From Theodoxus fluviatilis (Eukaryota > Mollusca > Gastropoda > Cycloneritida > Neritidae): a stretch of DNA of 64,000 bases. The notes beneath the pieces were generated by a model. That model was given only the letters and a program-made list of their open reading frames with translations. It searched no databases and was not told where the DNA came from. This document shows, in pieces, positions 9,545 through 20,837 of this stretch. The stretch is from NCBI GenBank assembly GCA_034096865.1, contig JAWQFJ010012262.1, forward strand, positions 7,501 through 71,500, written 5' to 3'. Positions within the stretch are counted from its first letter, which is position 1, and the number at the start of each line of letters is the position of its first letter. The position numbers were made by a program, and so were the translations under genes.

Positions 9545-10335
9545 TCAGTGGTGGATAGATGGATGGATGGACAGATGGATGGATAAATGGATGGATGCAT
9601 GGACGTATGCATGAATAGATGAATGGATGGATGGAAGGATGCACGGATGGATGCATGGATGGATGCATGGATAGATGCATGAATGGAAGGAAGTAGAGAG
9701 GGAGGGATAAACGGATGGATGGATGGATGGATGATTAACGCATGGAGGGAGGGATGCATGGATGGATGCAGGGATGGATGAACAGATAAATGGATGGATG
9801 CATGAATGCTGCATGGATGAATGAGTCAATGGATGGATGGATGCATGCATGGATGAATGGATGGATGGATGATTAATGCATGGAGGGATGGATGCAGGGA
9901 TGGATGGACAGATGAATGGATGGATGCATGAATGATGCATGGATGGATGGATGAAAGGATGGATAGACGCAAGCATAGCCACACGAATGAATGGAAGATT
10001 GCATGGACAGATGCATGGAAGCATAACTGGATGGATGGATGGATGAATAGATGCATGGATGGATGCATGGATGAATGAGTGGATGGGCGGATGGATGCAT
10101 GCTTGGATGGATGGTAGGGTGGATGGATGAATGGATGGAAGGATGGGCGAATGCATGGATAAATTGGTGAATCAATGAGTCGATGAATGAATGCATTCTT
10201 GCATGAATGGATGGATGGACGCTAAGATAGATGCGTGGATGGTTGAATGGATGCATGGACGGATGGATGAACCAGTAAATGATACAGACAGATGAGATGT
10301 GATGGATGTTATGGGGTGGATGAATGATTGATTTA
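9545..10335. repeat. ATGG/GGAT-rich microsatellite tract
   Basis: About 780 bp of degenerate (ATGG)n with ATGC, ATGA and ACGG variants, complementary in kind to the CATC tract at 5.5-6.0 kb. It ends just before the lipocalin exon acceptor at 10358. All long frames here are repeat artefacts. Confidence 0.92.
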
Positions 10336-10357
10336 TTTTTCTATGCGCATGGAACAG

Positions 10358-10572
10358 TCCCTACTGGGTGATGGACACAGACTACACGTCCTACGCTCTG
10401 GTGTACGAATGCTTCAGCGTCAAGGAGAACGACACGTGTGATGCACCGTTCCTGTCCATCTGGAGCCGCACCACCAGCCTGGACTCTGCCCGTCTGGCCA
10501 GTTTCAAGACTACGGCAGAAACCCAGCTGTGCTTGAACTGGACCTTGCTGCTGACCGCCAGACAGGACAACC
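10358..10572 (+). CDS. Lipocalin (apolipoprotein-D-like), C-terminal barrel exon
   Basis: The exon encodes PYWVMDTDYTSYALVYEC, then a SIWSRTTSLDSARLASFK-type helix and a Cys-containing tail ending TARQDN. PYWxxxTDYxxYALVYxC followed by an xWxLSRxPxL-like segment matches ApoD, where an intron also precedes this motif. The acceptor is GGAACAG; the donor is CC|GTGAGT, leaving phase 1. The TDYxxYA motif is the second lipocalin conserved region, and the SR motif is the third, beside the C-terminal helix. The exon encodes a single NDT glycosylation-type triplet. It belongs with the GxW exon 5.3 kb upstream. The donor sits only 10 bp before a 46-bp minisatellite. Confidence 0.9.
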
Positions 10573-10582
10573 GTGAGTGCAG

Positions 10583-11316
10583 GCCGTCTCTTCTGAGGCA
10601 CAGCCTCTAATGACACCATGACTTGTGGGCCGTCTCTTCTGAGGCACAGCCTCTAATGACACCATGACTTGTGGGCCGTCTCTTCTGAGGCACAGCCTCT
10701 AATGACACCATGACTTGTGGGCCGTCTCTTCTGAGGCACAGCCTCTAATGACACCATGACTTGTGGGCCGTCTCTTCTGAGGCACAGCCTCTAATGACAC
10801 CATGACTTGTGGGCCGTCTCTTCTGAGGCACAGCCTCTAATGACACCATGACTTGTGGGCCGTCTCTTCTGAGGCACAGCCTCTAATGACACCATGACTT
10901 GTGGGCCGTCTCTTCTGAGGCACAGCCTCTAATGACACCATGACTTGTGGGCCGTCTCTTCTGAGGCACAGCCTCTAATGACACCATGACTTGTGGGCCG
11001 TCTCTTCTGAGGCACAGCCTCTAATGACACCATGACTTGTGGGCCGTCTCTTCTGAGGCACAGCCTCTAATGACACCATGACTTGTGGGCCGTCTCTTCT
11101 GAGGCACAGCCTCTAATGACACCATGACTTGTGGGCCGTCTCTTCTTAGGCACAGCCTCTAATGACACCATGACTTGTGGGCCGTCTCTTCTGAGGCACA
11201 GCCTCTAATGACACCATGACTTGTGGGCCGTCTCTTCTGAGGCACAGCCTCTAATGACACCATGACTTGTGGGCCGTCTCTTCTGAGGCACAGCCTCTAA
11301 TGACACATGACTTGTG
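10583..11316. repeat. 46-bp minisatellite, about 16 copies, abutting a splice donor
   Basis: The unit GCCGTCTCTTCTGAGGCACA plus 26 bases repeats every 46 bp with almost no variation (one G-to-T near 11147 and one small deletion in the last unit). Each unit holds a GAGGC-ACA-GCCTC hairpin and an acceptor-like stretch (pyrimidines then GGCACAG). The array begins 10 bp into the lipocalin intron. Confidence 0.95.
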
Positions 11317-11577
11317 GGCCGGGGGTAAGAATTGCCCCTCGACGTCTCCCCACGCGTTTCGTAAAAAGCGAACAACAAAGTTCTGGTGATTTTCGTGACG
11401 AATAACCTTACACAGTCAGCAATGGCTGAGAGGCCGTAAAACGTCATTCATTCATTCATTCATTCATTCATCCATCCATTCATTCATTCATTCATTCATT
11501 CATTCATTCATTCATTCATTCATTCATTCATTCATTCATTCATTCATTCATTCATTCATTCATTCATTCATTCCATT
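11317..11577 (+). mobile_element. SINE-like element with (ATTC)n tail
   Basis: The element shares the GTCTCCCYACGCGTTTCGTA, TTCTGGTGATTTTCGTG and AGGCCGTAAAAC blocks with the SINE at 3779-3973. Its 3' end is about 33 ATTC units, a typical extended tail. The 5' end merges into the 46-bp array, so the head may be truncated. Confidence 0.75.
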
Positions 11578-12156
11578 CATCCATACTGACGACACTCGAT
11601 GATACATCATAGGTAAACTGAGTTTGAGGACCAGTGCGTAGTGATTACAAAAGGGACAAAAATGTCATCTTTTAATATAATCATAAGAACAAAATTTGAT
11701 CAAGAGGGAACGAAGCTTTTTCATTTTCCATTTGGTTTTAATATCCTCTCTATCGCGTGAAGCACGACGCACGAGGGAAAGCACGCCCTTCTTTGCACCC
11801 CTTCACAGCCCTAAAACTTTCGTTGTCTTGTCAATTTTGAACGATCTCGACTGCCTATCGATGGCCGAAGTTACACGATTTATTCTATAGACCGTGCACA
11901 GAAAATAGTGTTGCTCGCACTTTCAGTCTTACACAAGGAGTGGACCGATGGCTAGTGCAACGATGATAATTGTCAACGTTTTCCGTTTCATGTTTGTAGC
12001 GTCCTGGCAATGATGGCACCGTGTCAAAGAACTCACCCACAGCCCTCTGGGAATTTTGGGATGTGTTCTATTTTAAACGATCAATAGAGACAATGGAGCT
12101 CCAGTCGAAGAGCTTCCTGTACTTAACCTCTCTCAGCACCGACCACCGCGCGCACC
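11578..12156. other. Lipocalin intron DNA, unassigned
   Basis: Non-repetitive sequence, no recognised coding or structural feature. Confidence 0.35.
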
Positions 12157-12838
12157 GCCAGCCAATCGGCATGCGCGTACTTGTCATGCAGTTGATCGCC
12201 AGCCAATCGGCACGCGTGTACTTGACATGCAGTTCATCGCCAGCCAATCGGCACACGTGTACTTGACATGCAGTTCATCGCCAGCCAATCGGCACGCGTG
12301 TACTTGTCATGCAGTTCATCGCCAGCCAATCGGCACGCGTATACTTGTCATGTAGTTCATCGCCAGCCAATCGGCACGTGTGTACTTGACATGCAGTTCA
12401 TCGCCAGCCAATCGGCACGCGAGTACTTGACATGCAGTTCATCGCCAGCCAATCGGCACGCGTGTACTTGACATGCAGTTCATCGCCAGCCAATCGGCAC
12501 GCGTGTACTTGACATGCAGTTCATCGCCAGCCAATCGGCACGCGTGTACTTGACATGCAGTTCATCGCCAGCCAATCGGCACGCGTGTACTTGACATGCA
12601 GTTCATCGCCAGCCAATCGGCACGCGTGTACTTGACATGCAGTTCATCGCCAGCCAATCGGCACGCGTGTACTTGACATGCAGTTCATCGCCAGCCAATC
12701 GGCACGCGTGTACTTGACATGCAGTTCATCGCCAGCCAATTGGCACGCGTGTACTTGACATGCAGTTCATCGCCAGCCAATCGGCACGCATGTACTTGAC
12801 ATGCAGTTCATCGCCAGCCAATCGGCACGCGTGTACAT
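12157..12838. repeat. 41-bp minisatellite with a CCAAT box in every unit (about 17 copies)
   Basis: The unit GCCAGCCAATCGGCACGCGT plus 21 bases repeats every 41 bp. Most copies carry AGCCAATCGG, a close match to the NF-Y CCAAT-box consensus, and many carry an ACGCGT palindrome. The right half is more uniform than the left, suggesting expansion from one side. It lies in a lipocalin intron. Confidence 0.93.
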
Positions 12839-13284
12839 GTCATCATCGCATGCACTTTCTGTGTGGCAGCAGTTTTCTCAGACAAGTACACTCGTGTTGA
12901 GAAATAAAGAGTGCTTATGCTCCAGGAGGAAAACATTCCAACGGTCAAAACGGGTGCGTGGGGTATACGTAGATCGGACCTTCAGTGATTGTCATAGAAA
13001 ACTTTGAATGCAGTTTTCAACAGTTTATAATACCTCAGCAGAACTGTTTGTCTCAGATTTGGTTGTGGGCGGAGGGATACGGTTGGTTAATTCATCATGA
13101 GGCTACAACATGCTGGGATATTGGGCTTAAATTTAAATACTAAAGGAAGAGATCAATCGTTTAATCGCCACTGTCTTTGTAACGCCACTCGCTGATGATG
13201 CAAATATACATATTTCTTCTTCTCTTGCGTAGAATGCAAAAGCAGTCAAAATATCGACAAATCAGAGCGTTCAAATTCAAACAA

Positions 13285-13321
<37 letters not shown>

Positions 13322-13488
13322 CACACAGACACACAAACCCTGTCTCACAGACACACAGGAACAGACAACGACAGGTTTTGATAATTTTAAAACTTTGTTA
13401 AAGTCTCGGGTCCATAGACAACGTGAGCAACAAAGTAAAAATTGATCACGAACAACAACAAAAAAACAGTTCAAGACTTTGCTCGATT
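12839..13488. other. Unassigned intron DNA with an (AC)n microsatellite
   Basis: A short (AC)n run lies at about 13287-13316. An AATAAA occurs near 12902 but nothing supports a transcript end. Confidence 0.4.
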
Positions 13489-13692
13489 GACAATAACAGT
13501 CAATGAAAGTAGTTTCTTTTACTTGGCTCTGATTCACACGACAATAATGGTCAATGAAAGTAGTTCCTTTAACTTGGCTCTGATTCACACGACAATAACG
13601 GTCAATGAAAGTAGTTCCTTTAACTTGGCTCTGATTCACACGACAATAATGGTCAATGAAAGTAGTTCCTTTAACTTTGCTGTGATTCACAA
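13489..13692. repeat. 51-bp tandem repeat, 4 copies
   Basis: Units starting GACAATAAYGGTCAATGAAA repeat every 51 bp with a few changes. The period is 17 codons, so frames stay open on both strands, giving 17-residue repeats that I do not treat as coding. Confidence 0.9.
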
Positions 13693-13904
13693 GTTAATTC
13701 AGATCTCTTGGCGATGGAGCATCCACGCACCAATGAATGGTTAAAACGTGCATGTTTGTGATTAACTGTAATTGCTTCCAAATATGACCATTGCTTGCTT
13801 TCCTCTTGATGTCTAACTCGTTGGTGTGCGTTCACAAAATCCTTCATTGCAATCTGTCTCCGCCTCGGGCACCTGCCCCCTGCTTGGATCGCTCGCCCGC
13901 TATC

Positions 13905-14245
13905 GCTCACGTCGAGTGGTAAAGACGTTTGAAGCTGCTGAGGTTGTAGGTGCATCGTCGGGCAAGATGTTTCGCTCTCATCGCCTCTCCCCATCCAGGA
14001 GTAAAACCTGGTTCATGTCAATGATGTCACACCGTAGTGCAATTAATCCATGTATGAGGTCATGAGCTAGCTTCGAATTGAAATACCCCTAAGGGAGTGG
14101 AGTTGGTATCTGACTGTGAGTGTGAGAATCCAAACTCTCTGTCAGTGTGCTTGTCGTCAGGTGCCTGAAAAGGTCTGATCTAGTGGCTGAATAGTCAGGA
14201 GCCAAAGCTTAATAAAGTGGTTTCAGACCCACATATTGGTAATTT
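13905..14245 (+). mobile_element. Diverged tRNA-type SINE
   Basis: The blocks CCCCATCCAGGAGTAAAACC and GGGAGTGGAGTTGGTATCTG, spaced about 130 bp apart, match the SINE at 40030-40425, which runs the other way. A GTCGAGTGGTAAAGACG stretch near the start resembles an A box. The copy is old and its ends are uncertain. Confidence 0.55.
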
Positions 14246-14296
14246 GTTGCTACATAAAACCAATTCCCTTTCTGTTGCCTTTAATTTCTTTTCCAG

Positions 14297-14311
14297 CCTG
14301 CAGCCGCACGG
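14297..14311 (+). CDS. Candidate 15-nt lipocalin micro-exon
   Basis: A strong pyrimidine tract and TTTTCCAG acceptor precede CCTGCAGCCGCACGG, which meets GTAAGT exactly. Joined in phase 1 to the 10358-10572 exon it adds about P-CSRT, placing a Cys where ApoD has its conserved C-terminal Cys (QVNC). The signals are good, but the exon is tiny and about 3.7 kb away, so RNA evidence is needed. Confidence 0.35.
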
Positions 14312-14616
14312 GTAAGTTGAATCTCTTTGATGGATTTTCTCACGGAAATGGCAGTGACAGTTTGTGGGTGTGCGATTGATGGCTTATCAGGTGTACTGAG
14401 TGATGTTCAATTAAGCTCGTGTTGAGACGTGACTGGCTTTTATGTTTTTTTTTGTCAAATTGTGACTGTTTTTGACTGCGAGTAACTGATTGACCAGCGT
14501 CATTGTGTTTGCCATGGACCCACGATCCTCCTGGTATCTTTTTCTTCGGATTTTGACCATGGGTTGGCCAAATATGACTCCTCTTCCACTGGGACCTTTC
14601 CTTCTTACACTGCAGT

Positions 14617-17600
14617 GTGAGAATTGCTCATCATCGCTTCGCTGGCTGTGTCAGCGATAGGCCTACGCAGCGTTCTGTCACCGCCGCCTGTTATAGGCCT
14701 CCACTCCCCTCGCCTTGTGTATGGGCTGACAACACGATCGTCGGTACTGCATTAAATGTGAATAACCTTGTGCCAACTACTGATTCCGGTGCCTCTCGCA
14801 GGATTTATTCTAGAGATCAGCTGTTGAGTCTCAATCCATGCACAGTGTTGCCTTCACTCGATGTCGCCAATCCCACTCCTACAAGTGATGCAAACTCCTT
14901 GTGCCAGCGATTATTCGCTCTTGGACTACATTCTCGGCAGATCCCTTGCTTCCGTAAGCCACACAAGAAAGCACTCAAAGGTAGACGTGCTTGCCAAGGT
15001 AGGCGTGTTGTAAACATTTCTTTGAACTCCGCCACCTCTCAGCAGAACAATGACACCACTACTTCCCTCATCAACACCAGCATTGTCACCACTCGATCTG
15101 GCACCATGGCACTGTGCATAGTGCCGATTCCATCAACATCGCTCTCCTCAACGTTCAGTTTATTAGTGGTACTACTCAAAAACAAAAAAGAACTGAAATT
15201 GTGAACTTTATAAAGGATCATGATATCCACCTTATGTTTCTAACCGAAACTTGGCTCAAAGTCTCTGATGAAGATGTAGCTTGTGCTGACGTCACTCCCC
15301 CCGGTTACTCCATGAAGTCTTTTCCCCGTCGCTCCAGAGGGGGTGGCCTATCAGGGTTTTCGATGACAGATTGTCTCATCATGTTTCCTTTGTGTCTGAC
15401 TTTGATTTTGACCACCCGTCTTTTGAATTGACTCAGTTTAGCGTTACCCTGCCACAGCAGAAACTTCACTTCTTCCTCATGTACCATCCACCCCCTAGTC
15501 GTAAGAATAAGCAGACTGACTCGATGTTCCTGAAACAACTTCCAGACCTGAAACTTACAAACGCCACTCAAGGCGTTTCCATCGTCCTAGGTGATGTCAA
15601 CATCCATTTCGACTGCCCGCATGCCCACATCTCATCCAAGATTCTTGACATTTTAGACACTTTCGACCTGAAACAGTGTGTGCAAGATCCTACTCACGTT
15701 AAAGGCCACGTGATAGACTGGCTAGTTTGTAGAACTGATGATAGGGTTGTTCAGTCAACCACCGTGACTAGTGCTATAGCCACCGACCACTTTTGTGTAA
15801 TGGCCACTCTGGATGCTATTGTCCCTCGCACTCCGCCGGTTTCTGTGACTGTTCGCAACGTGCGCCTTATTGATAGACCTGTTTTTTGTGATGATGTGAA
15901 ATCGAAGCTCTCTGTACTCCCGTCTGTTGCCGCTGGCGATCTTGACTGTGCGTTACGCGACGTCTTGGAGGTTCACGCTCCGGCTACGAAACGGACGGTC
16001 TCTTCCGTTAAGACCGACAGCGCCCGTGGTTTAATTCTCTTAGTGACGAGGTCAGGGCCGCCAAGCAGCAACGACGCCGAGCTGAACGTCAGTGGTTGAA
16101 AACTGGACTTACCCTTCACAAACACCTTTTTGTCCAGGCCAAGAACTTAGTTACCAAACTCATGTATGATGCTAAAGTTAATTACTTCAGCTCTCAGATT
16201 GTGGATAGCGCGTCGTGTGGGCAACTGTTCGGCATCTGCAACAAACTCCTCGGTAAAACCAAAAAGGTTCTCCTTCCGTCAATTTTCTCCGTTCTGGAAC
16301 TTCCTGGCTGTTTTCTTGAATTCTTTGGGAACAAAAATTCAAACCATCAGACGGGATCTCGATAGTCAAATACCGAATCCTCCCGCAGTTGCCGATCGTT
16401 GCTTTCAGGGCGTTCCATTCACCACTTTGCAGACTGTCTGAAGAGGCTGTCAAGAAAGTTATTCTCGCCTCCACTCCCTCCACTTGCGACCTTGACCCCA
16501 TCCCCACCCCCCTTTTAGTTGAATGCCTTGACTCTCTTCTGCCCTACATCACATCTGTTGTTAACGAGTCCCTCTCATCTGGCACCTTCCCTTCCATGTA
16601 CAAGTCAGCTATAATTAAGCCACTCCTGAAGAAGCCTTCTCTGGACCCCAACGTTTTGAAAAATTATCGCCCGGTCTCCAACCTCCCCTTCCTGTCCAAA
16701 GTTATAGAGAGACTAGTACTCACTCAGCTGCAGCAACATCTTGCAACCAACAACCTCTTGGCACCTCTGCAGTCAGCATATCGTAACCACCATAGCACAG
16801 AAACTGCCTTGCTCAAATCCTCGGCGACCTTTACTCTTCTTTAGATCAGGGAAAACTTAGCATTCTCATCCTCTTAGACTTCTCAGCGGCTTTCGACACA
16901 ATAGACCACAATACTCTCCTCTCACGCCTGCGAAACACTTTTGGAATTTCACACTCTGCCCTTGCCTGGTTTCATTCTTATCTCACTAACAGATTTCGAA
17001 CGGTCTCCATCAACAATCATTACTCATATTCTTCTCCTGTCCAGTTTGGTGTTCCTCAGGGCTCAGTACTGGGTCCAGTTTTGTTCGTTCTTTACATGCA
17101 ACCTTTGTTTGACACATTCTGAACACAGAGACATAGTATCTCTGACACAGGTTGGTCACGTGACATCGGCTCCACATTCCAATGATTCTACCAATCAAAA
17201 TTCAACATGATCAGAAGACCATTGAGAGTAAAAAGAGGCGATTCTATTTCACTCCAATTATTTATCCCGATAGATAAACACAAATTTGGTGTTCTAATAA
17301 AACTAATCTATGAGATTTTCCGGAAATCATTTGAGAACTACTTTTAGCGCGAACGTGTCTATAAGGTTGCAAACTGCCTTGAGCACCTGCGATTGTGTAT
17401 AATTATAGTAATGCACGCGATCTTTGGACCTACTATAAACGCAGCGAAAAGGATTCCTATGGGCCAGGCTGGTTTCGTGAATCTATGGTTATACTCTCGC
17501 AAGTAAATGCTTTCTGGCCGGAACCTGTGGTCTAACTGCCTTCACACTGTTTGACGAGCTCCACACTTCGATCATTCGTGTATCGACTGATGGAGTCAGT

Positions 17601-18885
17601 AAGTGATTTAACCTACATTCCGTCTGTGTTGAACGTTAATCGAATGGAAGTTTCTTCTGTAGGAATCCGTCCGATTCCGAAGTTCGATATTATCGGATAG
17701 CTCAGAAGCAGTTTTTCAAAGTTTAATCCTTCTAAGCATACATTAAATTAATGATTCCTCATCAGCAAAAGCACTCAGTAAGTTTCTGTGTGTATCGAAG
17801 ATTATGCAGACGGGATTGGTTGCCTTACTCGCTCAATGAAGTATAAATATTGCTGTTGTATTCAAAGTCCTTATAATTAGTAGAGTTCACAATATTACAC
17901 TCTTGTGATTCGAATTTTACCGCATACAAGTTTTACATTCATGGGAAATCGATGTTTAGAAAATGAATTGACGAAAACATGGCTGCCAGTATCGAGTGTA
18001 TCACAACAAGCGGAGGAATACACTCACGATGTGATATGCCATTCAGCGTGGCCGGGACTCTGTGTTCAGAACGGTGGTATGCATGTTATGGAAGAATTAA
18101 GGCTATCACGTGACCAGCCTGTTGCTGAGACTATATTCACTAGTCTCAGCCACGCTGAATGTGTTTGACATAGTCACTCAGCACTCAATCAATCAGCATG
18201 CATTTGCAGATGACAATCAGCTCTACAAAGACACCACCTTAGATCAATTTCAACCCACGTTAGAAACTATACAGACCTGTCTTTCTGATGTTAAGTCATG
18301 GATGTCACACAACAAACTCCAGCTGAACGATTTCAAAACCGAATGCCTTCTTGTCAACTCTCAGAGACTAGTGACGCCTCCATCCCTCCCGTCTTCTGTC
18401 AGGGTTGGAGACGTTGACGTCGCCTTTGTTCCATCAGTCAAAAACCTTGGTGTCACCCTTGACTCTCATCTCTCTCTTTCCGACTTTGTCCAAGACACTT
18501 GCAAATCGGCATACATACAACTCAGATAACCCAAGGACAGCGAGCTTTTTCCTACATCGGCCCTGTAACATGGAATAGCCTACCTTTCCCTGTCCGTCAC
18601 TCTAACTCCATGTCCCAGTTCAAAACCTCCCTCAAGACACACCTGTTCCGGTCAGTCTTTCCTGATGAGCAGTGAAGGCGCCTCTTTTATGTTTCGTGTT
18701 TTGCCTGCTACTTAATTAATTGTATTGTATTTAATTTTTCTTTTTATTTCAATTGTACAGTGTGCGAGTGTTAGAATGCTTTGTATGAGTGTAGACTTTG
18801 TCATTGTACACGCCATGAGCTTGCCTATTAGGGAAGGTATGTGCGTTAGAAATAGTCTGTATTATTATTATTATTATTATTATAA
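14617..18885 (+). mobile_element. CR1/L2-group LINE, decayed, split by a DNA element
   Basis: The order is an ORF2-like N-terminal region with YSRDQLLSLNP, an APE endonuclease (NVQFIS, LTETWL, GDVNIHFD, TDHFCVM), then a reverse transcriptase with [56 protein letters not shown] and AFADDNQLY (FADD instead of YADD). The C-terminal TWNSLPFPVRHS/KTHLF block follows, and the 3' end is a (TTA)n tail near 18860. At least five frame changes occur, and about 150 residues between the RT and the C-terminal block are missing. A 1,047-bp DNA element sits inside the RT at 17115-18161. It is not active. Confidence 0.88.
17115..18161. mobile_element. Non-autonomous TIR element inserted in the LINE reverse transcriptase
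   Basis: TGTTTGACA occurs at 17106-17114 and 18162-18170, a perfect 9-bp target duplication. The ends are imperfect inverted repeats of about 65 bp (CATTCTG.. and the complement of ..CGCTGAATG), each with a small internal GAGAC/GTCTC hairpin and a shared GGTCACGTGA block. Element plus one duplication is 1,056 bp, a multiple of three, and the RT motifs on both sides lie in the same frame. A 9-bp duplication suggests Mutator- or Merlin-type, but no transposase is encoded. Confidence 0.82.
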
Positions 18886-18886
18886 G

Positions 18887-19692
18887 TGCAATCAGACACC
18901 TTCTCACTACTCAAGCTACTACTATCCTAGTCTGTGCTCTTATTCTCAGTCGCCTGGATTATTGCAACGGCCTTCTTGCTGGCTGTCTCGCATATATCAC
19001 TGATAAACTTCAAAGAGTGCAAGATGCTGCAGCTCGACTCTTCTGTAAGTCAAAAAAGTCAGATCATCTCACTCCTCTCTTCCGCTTTCTCCACTGCTTG
19101 CATTAGTGCTAGAGTCCAATACAAGATTGCATGTCTTTGCTACTATTACTTCGCTGAATCCCTTCCTCAATATCTCTCAAAACCCATGCGCACCTACACA
19201 CCCGCTAGACAGCTACCCTCTTCCGCAGGCACAAGAATCCTCAGGTTCCCAGAGGACCCTCCAGTTAAAACAAAATTTGGTGAACGCTCTTTCTTTTATC
19301 AGGCTCCCTCTGTCTGGAATGACCTCCCTGCCTCTGTTCCTCACTCTACTTCTCCCTCGACCTTTCGCTCTGCTCTCAAAACTCACCTCTTCTTGAAATC
19401 TTTCCCTGATCCTGTCTAAGTTTCTTCATCTTCCTCCCCTCACTGTTCTCTTTGTACTAGCTTGCCTAAGCCCTCCTGTCCCTCCTCCCCCTCTCTCCAG
19501 TTTCATGGTTTAGCGGTAACGCTGTACATCAGTTTTGTTGAATGTCTGAAGTGAATTCTGACTATTATGTTATTAAGTTTATTAAGTTGTGCTTGAGGTG
19601 ATTGACTGTTATGGTATATTGTAATGGTTGTGTATATATGCGCCTTGAGCATGTCTTGACTCATTGGTAAGGCGCTTTATAATTATTATTAT
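18887..19692 (+). mobile_element. 5'-truncated CR1/L2-group LINE fragment
   Basis: The frame region encodes SRLDYCNGLLAG, LQRVQDAAARLF and LPQYL, then FGERSFFYQAPSVWNDLPAS and KTHLFLKSFPDPV before a stop, the typical C-terminal region of CR1/L2 ORF2. The 3' UTR ends GGTAAGGCGCTTTATAATT with an (ATT)n tail. It directly follows the (TTA)n tail of the previous LINE. One or two frame changes are present. Confidence 0.85.
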
Positions 19693-19763
19693 CCCTCCAG
19701 GTTTACTGGAGGTCCTACAGACTGTATCCCTCCAGGTTTACTGGAGGTCCTACAGACTTTATC

Positions 19764-19819
<56 letters not shown>

Positions 19820-20110
19820 TGTCTGTCTGTCTGTCCCGTCTCCACGGCCTATATCTCAAAAACTACTGGACGGATTTCCTTGAGATTTTGCACACTGACT
19901 GGAAGTTAGGTCCCATTCAATATTATCAAATTTTCAGAATCGAGGTTTGAAAAGAAAGTGACTTTTTTACATTTTGGTGTTTCAATGAAAACGATTCAAC
20001 AGACTCCATTTTGCAAAATTTGTGACGTGATCATTTGACGTCGTATAACGTGACGTCATTTGCGAGGAGATTTTTGAAGGAGGGGTGAATAGAATAGAAT
20101 AGAATAGAAT
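19693..20110 (+). repeat. Composite: two hairpin units, (TG)n and dispersed repeat
   Basis: Two 35-bp hairpin units (CTCCAGGTTTACTGGAG core), then a TG/CTGT microsatellite, then the AACTACTGGACGGATTTCC repeat, followed by GTGACGTCATTTGCGAGGA written twice and a short (TAGAA)n. This is the reverse of the arrangement at 2995-3430. Confidence 0.8.
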
Positions 20111-20215
20111 TCGTGACGTCATTTGCGAGGACAGAGAATGATTTAGATAGATATGTCCTCAGATGTCTTAGGCCGCAAGGCCTTTATCTGATCTTTTGAT
20201 CAGTACTTATGGCTA

Positions 20216-20264
20216 CTCTCACTCTCTCTCTGTCTCTCTCTCTGACTCTCTCTCTGTCTCTCTC

Positions 20265-20326
<62 letters not shown>

Positions 20327-20435
20327 ACCCACCCTCTTACTCTCATTCTCTCTTCCCTTCCTCCCCTTTTCCCAGCTCCCCTCCCCCCCCCCCTCTCTCT
20401 CACTCTCTCTGTCTCTCTCTCTGTCTCTCTCTGTC

Positions 20436-20490
<55 letters not shown>

Positions 20491-20509
20491 GTCTCTCTCT
20501 CTCTCTCTG

Positions 20510-20593
<84 letters not shown>
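20216..20593. repeat. (TC)n/(CTGT)n microsatellite
   Basis: About 380 bp of almost pure TC with CTGTCTCT variants and a short CCTC-rich break near 20330-20395. The long Ser/Leu and Arg/Glu frames are artefacts. Confidence 0.95.
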
Positions 20594-20596
<3 letters not shown>

Positions 20597-20650
20597 TACC
20601 ACATTTGAATATTTTGCCTCAAGGGCTGAATGTAAGTAAGAAAGGCAATA

Positions 20651-20835
20651 CAGTAGTCGCCGCTTATAAAACACGCGGTTAATAAAAACAGCCGTTTTTT
20701 AAATACAGTTGGTAAGGTCCGGATTTACTTCGTTACTGATGGACATGTTCAACAAGCAAACGGTTAATAAAAACGCCGCTTATTAAAAACACTTTTGTTC
20801 GGTCCCAATGTGTTTTTAATAAGCGGCGACTACTG
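20651..20835. mobile_element. 185-bp MITE, pogo/Tigger-like ends, TA target
   Basis: The left end CAGTAGTCGCCGCTTAT and right end ATAAGCGGCGACTACTG are exact inverted repeats, flanked on both sides by TA (20649-20650 and 20836-20837). CAGTA ends with a TA target are typical of the pogo branch of Tc1/mariner. Two internal GGTTAATAAAAAC blocks are subterminal repeats. No ORF. Confidence 0.85.
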
Positions 20836-20837
20836 TA

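Noticed and set aside
12895..12910. Lipocalin polyadenylation site at AATAAA
   Set aside because: No coding exon leads into it and a later candidate exon exists.
20196..20682. Ser/Leu and Arg/Glu frames over 140 codons
   Set aside because: Pure products of the TC microsatellite.
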